From Candidatus Shapirobacteria bacterium CG2_30_35_20 (lineage in GTDB: Bacteria > Patescibacteriota > Microgenomatia > UBA12405): DNA of 6,016 nt. The DNA lies in contig MNZO01000043.1 in NCBI GenBank assembly GCA_001873665.1, positions 1 through 6,016 on the forward strand, given 5' to 3'. Of the stretch, positions 1 to 5,903 are shown piece by piece (position 1 is the first letter of the stretch; the number at the start of each line of letters is the position of its first letter). Under the pieces are notes generated by a model. That model searched no databases and was not told the origin of the DNA. It saw only the letters and a program-made list of their open reading frames with translations. The position numbers were made by a program, and so were the translations under genes.

Positions 1-952
1 CACGGGTGGCGCCGACTTTTTGAATTAAATTTATATTTTGTAATTTCTTTATATCGTAATGGAGGGTTTTGGGGTTGACGTTGGCAAAACGGCGTTGTAA
101 AAAATCAAAGGAACAATTTGGATGATCGGAAATTATGTTTAGAATTTCTTGACGGCGAAATGGCAGAGATTTATCAGTATGTGCTGGATTTTGCAACTGT
201 TTTAAAATTGATTTGGCTGTAGTAACTAGTGATTTTAAAAAATATTCGATAAATTCGGTCATATCAGAACTAGGTTCGAGGGCATAATAATAAGCTTGTC
301 GATGATTATCGGTATATTCTTCAAAATGAATTAGACCACGTAAATGATAATTGTTTTGTTTTAAAATGTAGGCGGAAATTAAACGACCAGCACGGCCATT
401 GCCATCAGCAAAAGGATGGATTTTTTCAAATATAAATTGAGATATGGCGGAAATTATGGTGGGGTGGTCATTTAAATTATTTAAATAATTGACAAATTCT
501 TGCATTAAGTCGGGAACTTTAAAAAATGGTGGAGCGAGGTGAATGGCGTTACCATTTTGGTCAAAGATAGCCCAAGGTTCTTGGCGAAACTTGCCGGCCA
601 TGGGTGACAGATTTTGCATAGTTTTTAAATGCAAATCTTTGATTAATTCCAAAGATATCGGTTTATTATTTTCTGATTGATAGATAAAATTGTAGGCTTT
701 GTGTAAATTTTTGACTTCGACTTGATAGATATCGTCTGATTCGTTATCAATGATTTCTGAGATTTCTGAAGGGTGGAGTGGATTGCCTTCAATTCGTGCC
801 GAATATAAGGCACTTTTTAACCTTGAATCACGACGAATTTTTTCCTCTACCTCGGGGATGGTTTTTAGATTATCAAAATTAATTTTGATGGATTCCAATT
901 CTATTAGATACTTTTCGATGTCTTTTGACTTAGTGAAGTGATACGAAATCAT
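1..952 (-). CDS. Fic family protein (class II, self-inhibited AMPylator type), 3' end cut off by the window edge
   Basis: Reading from the ATG at 952 gives 317 codons with no stop before the left edge, so only the C-terminal end is missing. The catalytic Fic motif HPFADGNGRAGR is complete at residues 179-190 (DNA 383-418): His179 is the expected general base, Asp183 the metal ligand, and Arg187 and Arg190 bind phosphates. Upstream, SARIEGN (51-57) fits the inhibitory helix motif [S/T]xxxE[G/N], with Glu55 as the residue that blocks ATP, so this is a class II Fic with its own inhibitor. The SPMAGKFR segment (116-123) fits the target-docking flap region. Residues from about 264 (RRQEIL...PKTLHYDIKKL...VGATR) look like a winged helix, common at the end of this subfamily, which suggests DNA binding. 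Members typically transfer AMP from ATP to a protein Ser, Thr or Tyr; the target here is unknown. An in-frame TAA at 962-964 rules out an earlier start. The gene follows secA by 48 bp on the same strand. Confidence 0.93.
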   Translation of the reverse strand, partial: MISYHFTKSKDIEKYLIELESIKINFDNLKTIPEVEEKIRRDSRLKSALYSARIEGNPLHPSEISEIIDNESDDIYQVEVKNLHKAYNFIYQSENNKPISLELIKDLHLKTMQNLSPMAGKFRQEPWAIFDQNGNAIHLAPPFFKVPDLMQEFVNYLNNLNDHPTIISAISQFIFEKIHPFADGNGRAGRLISAYILKQNNYHLRGLIHFEEYTDNHRQAYYYALEPSSDMTEFIEYFLKSLVTTAKSILKQLQNPAHTDKSLPFRRQEILNIISDHPNCSFDFLQRRFANVNPKTLHYDIKKLQNINLIQKVGATR

Positions 953-960
953 TAGAATAT

Positions 961-992
961 ATTAGAAGATGTTAGATGATATTGGAAGATGT
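961..992. repeat. Short imperfect direct repeat in the secA-fic gap
   Basis: ATTAGAAGATGT (961-972) and ATTGGAAGATGT (981-992) match at 11 of 12 positions with a 20-bp period, and related fragments (TTAGATGAT, ATTAGAATAT) lie around them. They fill most of the 48-bp gap between the secA stop and the fic ATG. This may be simple slippage or a site for a regulator such as the Fic winged helix. The sequence alone does not decide. Confidence 0.4.
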
Positions 993-1000
993 CAAAATAA

Positions 1001-3625
1001 CTAACTTATAGCTGGATAATGACATTTTTTCCATTTCTTTTTTGACCCACACCAACAGGGGTCGTTGCGGCCGAGAGCCGGTCCCGAACGAGATTGCTTC
1101 GTCGGAAGACCTCCTCGCAATGACGATTCGTTTACGCCACGACGACCTTCGGTGGCGTTGGTGGGTACAGAAACTGGGGTGGCAATGGGTTCGAGGCGGA
1201 AAAGCATTCGTGATAAATTTTGCTCAAACTTGGTCATGAGATTTTGAAACATTTCAAAACCCTCTTTACGATATTCGATTAATGGATCTTTTTGGGCATA
1301 TCCACGAAGTCGAACGCCATCACGTAGGTCGTCTAGTGCTGTCAAATGTTCTACCCATAATGGATCGAGTGTCTCGATAATGGCATAGGCAATAATATCG
1401 TTACCGATATTGTCACCAAAATACGATTGACGTTGTTGCCATTGATCAAGTAATAAATTTAATAATAATTCTGGTTTATTTTCAGTTGCTTCAATCTTTT
1501 TCTCAAGCTCTTGTCGATCATGTGGAGACATTGGTAAAATTTCGGAAAATTCTAAAGCAATGGTTTCGGGACTACTAAGTTCATTGGCAATACGGGCAGT
1601 TTCTTTGATTAAAACTTTTTTAATTTCTTCAAAATTATTTTGAGGACTTTCTTTTGCGTTCTGCAAAGTGCCGTCCCTTAGAGTATAAATAATTTTACGT
1701 TGTTTGTTGATGACATCATCGTATTCAACCAAGGATTTCCGAGTGTCAAAGTTGTAACCTTCAACTTTGACCTGAATTTGTTCCAAAACTTTGGAAACAA
1801 GAGGATGAGTTAATGCCTCATTTTCGGGCATATTAAATCGAGTCATAAGAGAGGAAATATTTTCACCACCAAAAATTCGCATCAAATCATCATCGAGAGC
1901 AACATAAAATTGGGAATAGCCTGGATCTCCTTGACGACCACCACGACCTCGAAGCTGATTATCAATCCGACGAGATTCGTGACGTTCAGTACCAATAACA
2001 AACAAACCACCTAATGCTAAAACATCATCGTGTTCTTTTTGCCAAACATCTAGTGGCAATTGGTCCTTGGGACCACCAAGAACAATGTCGACTCCTCGAC
2101 CAGCCATATTAGTGGCAACGGTGACTGCACCTTTACAGCCAGCTTGAGCAATAATTTGGGCTTCAGATAAATGATTCTTGGCATTTAATACCTGATGTTT
2201 GACCCCTTTATTTTTTAACATGGAAGAAATTATTTCATTCTTTTGAATACTAGTAGTTCCAATCAAAACCGGTTGTCCTTTGGCGTGTAAATTGGCGATA
2301 GTAGTGGCAATGGCAGCATATTTGGCCTGCTGGTTTTTGTAGATTAAATCTTGAGTATCAATTCGCCGAACGACTTGGTTGGTGGGAATAGTAACAACTT
2401 CCAGATTATAAATCTTACGAAATTCCTCGGCCTCGGTGGCGGCAGTACCAGTCATACCGGCTAATTTGTCATATAATCTAAAAAAATTTTGAAAAGTGAT
2501 GGTAGCCCATGTTTGAGATTCTTGTTGGACTTTGACGTTTTCTTTGGCTTCAACAGCTTGATGAAGACCGTCAGACCACCGCCGACCATTCATCAAACGG
2601 CCAGTAAATTCATCGACAATTATTATTTCTCCGTCCTTAATAACATAATCTTTGTCTTTGTGAAATAAGGTTTGGGCCTTGATGGCATTTTCTATATAGT
2701 GAATAGTTTCAAACGATTCCTCATACAAATTGCCGACATTTAGGATATTTTCAACTTTACGGATACCAAATTCTGAGAGGGTGGCTGATTTTGATTTTTC
2801 ATCGATAATATAGTCTGTGGGTTGTAAACTTTGGACTATTTTGGCAAAAGTATAGTATTTATCGACAGACTGTTGATTAGGAGAAGAAATAATAAGTGGG
2901 GTACGGGCCTCGTCGATTAAAACAAAGTCTACTTCATCAACAATGGCAAAATTGAAATTTGGTCGTTGAACTTTTTGCTCAAAATTTTTGACCATATGAT
3001 CGCGAAGATAATCAAAACCAAATTCATTGTTAGTTCCATAGGTAATATCGGCCAAATAAGCTTCGCGACGTGAGATGGGTTTTAAATGTAAAAGTCGAGT
3101 GTCAACAGAATTGACTGACGATGTAAATTCGGGATCCAAAATAAACGATTCTTCGTGAACGATGGCTGAAGTTGTCAACCCCAGTAATTTTAGGGCACGG
3201 GGATACCAACCAGCACCAACCCGAGTTAGATAATCGTTGGGAGTAATAATATGAACACCTTTGCCGGAGATTGCATTTAAATAGGCGGGGAAAATAACGG
3301 AATGAGTTTTACCCTCACCAGTTCTTTGTTCGGCGATAGCACCACGGTGGAGGACAATGGCAGCCATTAACTGGACATCGTAGGCACGCTCACCAATAGT
3401 GCGGAATATGGCTTCACGACAGACAGAGTAGGCTTCCAGGAGAATATCATCTAAACTCTCACCTTTAGATAGACGATTTCTAAATTCGGTGGTTTTGTTG
3501 GTTAGCTTTTCATCAGAAAGTTTTTTTATTTCCTCTTCAAAAGAATTTATTTTATCGACAATAGGTTTTAGGGAATTTATTGATTTTTTATTTTCGTCGA
3601 AAAAAGATTTTAGAAAAGAGAGCAT
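1001..3625 (-). CDS. secA: Preprotein translocase ATPase SecA
   Basis: SecA is the cytoplasmic motor that uses ATP to push unfolded secretory proteins through the SecYEG channel. The 874-residue product is within the usual range (E. coli about 900, B. subtilis about 840). In order it shows Walker A RTGEGKT (101-107), the ADITYGTNNEFGFDYLRD block (192-209), Walker B region DEVDFVLIDEARTPLIIS (230-247), the preprotein-crosslinking domain from about 215 to 370, GMTGTA (390-395), TNMAGRGVDI (505-514), the arginine-finger region QLRGRGGRQGDPG (557-569), YDDV (635-638), the scaffold and wing region with DPLWVEHL (754-761), and a zinc tail GRNDPCWCGSKKKWKKCH with Cys857, Cys859, Cys868 and His869. 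All catalytic motifs are intact. Small departures are DEVDF for the usual DEVDS, GRGVDI for GRGTDI and RGRGGR for RGRSGR. There is an extra segment of about 23 residues near 158-183. The linker before the zinc tail contains a repeat-derived stretch (see 1089-1125). No Shine-Dalgarno sequence precedes the ATG. Confidence 0.98.
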   Translation of the reverse strand: MLSFLKSFFDENKKSINSLKPIVDKINSFEEEIKKLSDEKLTNKTTEFRNRLSKGESLDDILLEAYSVCREAIFRTIGERAYDVQLMAAIVLHRGAIAEQRTGEGKTHSVIFPAYLNAISGKGVHIITPNDYLTRVGAGWYPRALKLLGLTTSAIVHEESFILDPEFTSSVNSVDTRLLHLKPISRREAYLADITYGTNNEFGFDYLRDHMVKNFEQKVQRPNFNFAIVDEVDFVLIDEARTPLIISSPNQQSVDKYYTFAKIVQSLQPTDYIIDEKSKSATLSEFGIRKVENILNVGNLYEESFETIHYIENAIKAQTLFHKDKDYVIKDGEIIIVDEFTGRLMNGRRWSDGLHQAVEAKENVKVQQESQTWATITFQNFFRLYDKLAGMTGTAATEAEEFRKIYNLEVVTIPTNQVVRRIDTQDLIYKNQQAKYAAIATTIANLHAKGQPVLIGTTSIQKNEIISSMLKNKGVKHQVLNAKNHLSEAQIIAQAGCKGAVTVATNMAGRGVDIVLGGPKDQLPLDVWQKEHDDVLALGGLFVIGTERHESRRIDNQLRGRGGRQGDPGYSQFYVALDDDLMRIFGGENISSLMTRFNMPENEALTHPLVSKVLEQIQVKVEGYNFDTRKSLVEYDDVINKQRKIIYTLRDGTLQNAKESPQNNFEEIKKVLIKETARIANELSSPETIALEFSEILPMSPHDRQELEKKIEATENKPELLLNLLLDQWQQRQSYFGDNIGNDIIAYAIIETLDPLWVEHLTALDDLRDGVRLRGYAQKDPLIEYRKEGFEMFQNLMTKFEQNLSRMLFRLEPIATPVSVPTNATEGRRGVNESSLRGGLPTKQSRSGPALGRNDPCWCGSKKKWKKCHYPAIS
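1089..1125. repeat. GC-rich palindromic repeat inserted in frame within secA
   Basis: The stretch reads CGAGATTGCTTCGTCGG... through to CTCGCAATGACG. ATTGC (1093-1097) is the inverse of GCAAT (1117-1121), with an inner CTTC-GTCG-GAAG hairpin (1097-1108). I recognise this type as a dispersed, normally intergenic repeat in many bacterial genomes; that is recall, not a search. Here it is read through as SLRGGLPTKQSRS (residues 835-847 of SecA), between the end of the wing domain and the zinc tail. The whole block from about 1060 to 1165 is visibly richer in G+C than the rest of the gene. It also holds two further hairpins, CGGC/GCCG (1068-1080) and ACGCCAC/GTGGCGT (1134-1158). Confidence 0.75.
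1134..1158. repeat. Small hairpin next to the in-frame repeat in secA
   Basis: ACGCCAC (1134-1140) and GTGGCGT (1152-1158) form a perfect 7-bp stem around an 11-nt loop. It codes for the NATEGRRGV part of the SecA linker. It lies 9 bp from the repeat at 1089-1125 and shares its high G+C, so it may be part of the same inserted unit. Confidence 0.5.
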
Positions 3626-3641
3626 ATATGTATTATTGCAT

Positions 3642-3774
3642 AATAACCAATAACCAAATCACAAGAAACAAACAAATTTCAATTACCAATCACCAAAATT
3701 ACAAACTGTTTGATTGTTGGGATTTGAAATATTGGTAATTGTTTGGAATACTTGGTTATTGTTTCTTGGTTATT
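3642..3774. repeat. Imperfect palindromic repeat of about 133 bp between serS and secA
   Basis: The outer arms AATAACCAA (3642-3650) and TTGGTTATT (3766-3774) are exact inverses. A second AATAACCAA (3649-3657) matches TTGGTTATT (3752-3760). The inner arms CAATTACCAAT (3680-3690) and ATTGGTAATTG (3731-3741) are an exact 11-bp pair, and CAAGAAACAA (3662-3671) inverts to TTGTTTCTTG (3759-3768). The centre lies near 3707 (AAAC-T-GTTT). The layout resembles a non-autonomous mobile palindrome. I recall similar AATAACCAATAACCAA units in CPR genomes but cannot check this. It fills most of the 213-bp gap in front of secA, ending 16 bp from its ATG. No convincing gene lies within it. Confidence 0.8.
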
Positions 3775-3798
3775 AGATTTAATTGTAAATTGCAACCC

Positions 3799-3824
3799 CC
3801 CTGCCTCGATAAATCGAGACAGGG
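3799..3824. repeat. Strong hairpin just downstream of serS, repeat-like, possible weak terminator
   Basis: CCCTG (3799-3803) pairs with CAGGG (3820-3824) and CTCGAT (3805-3810) with ATCGAG (3813-3818), with one mismatch between the two stems and a tight AA-centred loop. On the minus strand the hairpin starts 14 nt after the serS stop, where a terminator would be expected. However, the bases that follow are GGGGTTGCAATTTAC, not a run of T, so intrinsic termination would be weak. It directly borders the long palindrome and may be part of a compound repeat. Confidence 0.65.
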
Positions 3825-3838
3825 ATGGGATGGCTCCT

Positions 3839-5104
3839 CTAGCTAAGTGTGGGTATAGTGGCAAAACTAGTAAGGGGAACAAGGCAAGGTGGAATGTTTA
3901 TCGAGCCGTTAGCTTGTTGACCATTTTCGATAATGGCGAGGACGGCACGGTCGGTAATAACGGTAGCATTTAGAATATGGACAAATTTATTTTCACCATC
4001 GATTTTAACCTTGGTGTTTAAACGTCGAGATTGATAGTCGGAACAAGTACTACACGATTGAGTTTCACGATAATTATTTTGACCAGGAAACCAGGTATTG
4101 ATGTCAAACATCCGTCGATTTGGTTGGGGCAAGTCACCAGTACAACAGTTCACAATTTGGTAATGGAGGCCAAAATCTTGCATAATTTCTTCTTCGATTG
4201 CCAACATTTCTTGTTGCATGGCATCGGATATTTTAAAATCGGGGAGGGTAAAAACATTCATTTCGACTTTGTTAAAAAAGTGAACCCGAAAAAGACCGCG
4301 GGTGTCTTTGCCATAAGTGCCAGCTTCTCGCCTAAAACACGGCGAAAAGTTGACATACTTAATGGGAAAAATTTTGCTGTCGAGAATTTCGTTACTATGA
4401 AAGGGGATTACTGAATGTTCCGATGAAGAAATAAAAATTAGATCATCCTCGGGAATGGAATAGCTGGCATTGAATAAGTTTTTGTTTGAAGTATAGCCAC
4501 ACCCCCATTCGGTTTTGCTTTTAATCATGGTGGGAGGAATCATACCGCGCCAACCCTTGGCAACTAATTTATTGAAGGCATAGAACATAACCGCCATTTC
4601 TAAAACTGCACCTTGATTTTTGAAATAGCCAAAACGAGAACCTGATAATTCGCCGGCTTTTTTGACATCTAAAATATCAAGAACTTCACCTAGGTCAATG
4701 TGATCCTTGGGAGTAAAATCAAAAACTGGTTTTTGACCAACAGTTTTTATGACTACATTGTCATTATCATCCTTACCTACGGGAACATCAGTGGCACAGA
4801 TATTGGGGATTTCCTCAAGTAAATTATTTAATTCAGCACTCGAATTTTTTAATTTATCTCCAATAACTTTTAATTCTTCTTTAATTTTGGTGGCTGATTT
4901 TAATTGTTCGTTAGTTGGCTTACCTTTGATGTCTTTGCTGATTTTATTTTGATCAGCGCGAAGTGTTTCTACTTGTTTTTGAGTCTCACGATTGGCCGAA
5001 TCTAGGGCAATAAGTTGATCAATAACTGCAATATCTTTGCCACGGTTTTGGAGATTTTTTTTGACTATTTCTGGATTTGTCCTGAGTAAATTTATATCTA
5101 TCAT
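3839..5104 (-). CDS. serS: Seryl-tRNA synthetase
   Basis: This class II synthetase attaches serine to tRNA-Ser using ATP. The 421-residue length is typical. Residues 1-100 (MIDINLLRTNPEIVKKNLQN onward) form the long coiled-coil arm that grips the tRNA variable arm. The catalytic core follows. The serine-binding loop normally reading TAE appears as SSE (227-229). Motif 2, PCFRREAGTYGKDTRGL (255-271), is intact with Arg258 and Glu260, followed by KVEM (279-282). Motif 3 is HILNATVITDR (376-386) leading into AIIEN (390-394) and IPPCLVPL (404-411). It is one residue shorter than the usual HTLNGSGLAVGR and lacks the usual Gly-Ser, the Tyr after EN and the Arg of LRP. Arg386 is kept. The frame is continuous, so this is divergence rather than a break. 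The ATG at 5104 gives the family's usual N-terminus, though no Shine-Dalgarno sequence is present. The gene sits between an HD hydrolase and secA, separated from each by about 210 bp of structured DNA. Confidence 0.96.
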   Translation of the reverse strand: MIDINLLRTNPEIVKKNLQNRGKDIAVIDQLIALDSANRETQKQVETLRADQNKISKDIKGKPTNEQLKSATKIKEELKVIGDKLKNSSAELNNLLEEIPNICATDVPVGKDDNDNVVIKTVGQKPVFDFTPKDHIDLGEVLDILDVKKAGELSGSRFGYFKNQGAVLEMAVMFYAFNKLVAKGWRGMIPPTMIKSKTEWGCGYTSNKNLFNASYSIPEDDLIFISSSEHSVIPFHSNEILDSKIFPIKYVNFSPCFRREAGTYGKDTRGLFRVHFFNKVEMNVFTLPDFKISDAMQQEMLAIEEEIMQDFGLHYQIVNCCTGDLPQPNRRMFDINTWFPGQNNYRETQSCSTCSDYQSRRLNTKVKIDGENKFVHILNATVITDRAVLAIIENGQQANGSINIPPCLVPLTSFATIPTLS

Positions 5105-5118
5105 TTTTGTTATTTAAT

Positions 5119-5238
5119 ATCTAAATGCGTCGATTTTGTGAGGGGTGATTGGCGCGTCTATAACCCCGTCGTAGAGGAGATAGAAGTGATGCGAAAATTT
5201 TGTTTTTGCATTTAGATGAGATAGTCTATCGCAAAAAC
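5119..5238 (-). promoter_or_regulatory. Structured leader region upstream of serS (candidate cis-acting RNA)
   Basis: ATCTAAATGC (5119-5128) and GCATTTAGAT (5208-5217) are an exact 10-bp inverted pair that closes a domain of about 99 nt. Its lower end is 14 nt before the serS ATG. Inside, GGGGT (5142-5146) pairs with ACCCC (5163-5167). A second exact pair, GTTTTTGC (5202-5209) with GCAAAAAC (5231-5238), encloses the near-perfect palindrome GATAGTCTATC (5220-5230) and overlaps the first pair by two bases, so the two stems cannot both form fully. ATGCGNNNATTTTGT also occurs twice (5125-5139 and 5189-5203). I see no T-box consensus and match it to no known riboswitch. It could be a serS control element or another repeat. 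The 208-bp gap holds no convincing gene. Confidence 0.45.
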
Positions 5239-5270
5239 GTAGGAAATATAATGGATCAAAGTTGTTCAAT

Positions 5271-5302
5271 CTCCCCCTAACCCCCTCTTTGACAAGAGGG
5301 GG
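5271..5302. repeat. C5/G5 palindromic repeat after the HD-domain gene, possible terminator
   Basis: CCCCCTCTT (5281-5289) and AAGAGGGGG (5294-5302) form a perfect 9-bp stem with a TGAC loop, preceded by a second C run, CCCCC (5273-5277), that could compete for the same arm. It begins 10 nt after the HD gene stop on the minus strand. There the following bases are TTAGGGGGAG, so it lacks the T-run of an intrinsic terminator. The AT-rich tail is on the plus strand, where no gene ends. I recall near-identical units (CTCCCCCTAACCCCCTC with a matching G arm) as dispersed repeats in many genomes. Confidence 0.65.
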
Positions 5303-5312
5303 AATTATTTAT

Positions 5313-5900
5313 TTATAGATTTATTTCTGTAGCGATACCTTGCATTGAAGTTAGGCAAATTTCAATGAATTTGTCGATGGGGAGATTTAGTCCCAAAGGG
5401 TTGGCACATTGAGCAACTTCGTCTCGGCGTGTGCCGGCGGCGAATTTGGGTTCTTTTAAAAATCGTTTTAAAACTGAGGATACTTTGACCGATGATAATT
5501 TTCGATCAGGGTAGACAAAGGCCACAGCAGTGATTAAACCGGTTAATGAGTCAGCGCAAAAAATTGACCACTTGGCCTTGCTATCCATTTTAATATTTTG
5601 ATGGGCATCATGGCTTAAAATTATTTGTTGAATAGTGTCGTTTATTTCTAATCCGTATTTTGCTAAAACTTCACGAGTACGGAGTGGATGTAATTCTTTG
5701 GTATCACCGGCAAAATCAATATCGTGAATAAGCCCGACAATCCCCCATTCCTCACGAGTTGGCTCACTGGTATCTAATAAATTATTAGCAGAAAAATAAT
5801 CATAAAGACCTAACATACAGGCTTCGAGTGATAGCGAGTGATTATAAATATTTGTTTCCAAGTTTTGCTTCACCGCATCTTTGAATTTTTGATGATCCAT
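5313..5900 (-). CDS. HD-superfamily hydrolase (predicted phosphohydrolase, COG2316-like)
   Basis: The 195-residue product carries the spaced metal ligands of an HD domain: His21, His59-Asp60 (LIHDIDF), His71 (HPLRTREVL), His97 with His100 (SHDAH), and Asp117 (CADSLTGLI). The two extra histidines beyond the minimal H-HD-D set suggest a two-metal site. The tail block with FLKEPKFAAGTRRDEV (147-162) and the closing IEICLTSMQGIA resemble the stand-alone predicted hydrolases of COG2316, which are about this length; this is from memory of the family. The protein is cytosolic, with no signal peptide or membrane span. The substrate is not known for the family, though HD enzymes generally cleave phosphate esters of nucleotides or signalling molecules. 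The ATG lies 3 nt after the stop of the preceding gene, so the two are probably translated from one message. There is no Shine-Dalgarno sequence. Confidence 0.9.
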   Translation of the reverse strand: MDHQKFKDAVKQNLETNIYNHSLSLEACMLGLYDYFSANNLLDTSEPTREEWGIVGLIHDIDFAGDTKELHPLRTREVLAKYGLEINDTIQQIILSHDAHQNIKMDSKAKWSIFCADSLTGLITAVAFVYPDRKLSSVKVSSVLKRFLKEPKFAAGTRRDEVAQCANPLGLNLPIDKFIEICLTSMQGIATEINL

Positions 5901-5903
5901 ATT

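Noticed and set aside
750..941. Plus-strand open frame of 63 residues
   Set aside because: It is antisense to the N-terminal half of the Fic gene, which has clear family motifs.
969..995. Possible promoter for fic: TTGACA (995-990) with TAACAT (974-969)
   Set aside because: The -35 word is perfect, but the spacer is only 15 nt and the -10 word matches at 4 of 6 positions in an AT-rich, repeated stretch, which is too weak to call.
1042..1247. Two overlapping plus-strand open frames of 60-65 residues at the secA 3' end
   Set aside because: They are antisense to secA and are kept open mainly by the GC-rich repeat. Such frames are a common by-product of this repeat type.
3679..3882. Minus-strand open frame of 67 residues across the serS end and the palindrome
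   Set aside because: It overlaps the serS 3' end in another frame and mostly translates repeat DNA.
4031..4414. Plus-strand open frame of 127 residues inside serS
   Set aside because: It lies wholly antisense to the well-supported serS frame and shows no family motif or initiation signal.
5119..5217. Short peptide frames in the serS leader (for example MQKQNFRITSISSTTGL on the minus strand)
   Set aside because: These are under 20 codons, have no ribosome binding site and no serine run clear enough to argue for attenuation.
5105..5312. T-box leader controlling serS
   Set aside because: No AGGGTGGNACCGCG-like antiterminator motif or specifier-loop layout was found, and no terminator with a T-run precedes the ATG.
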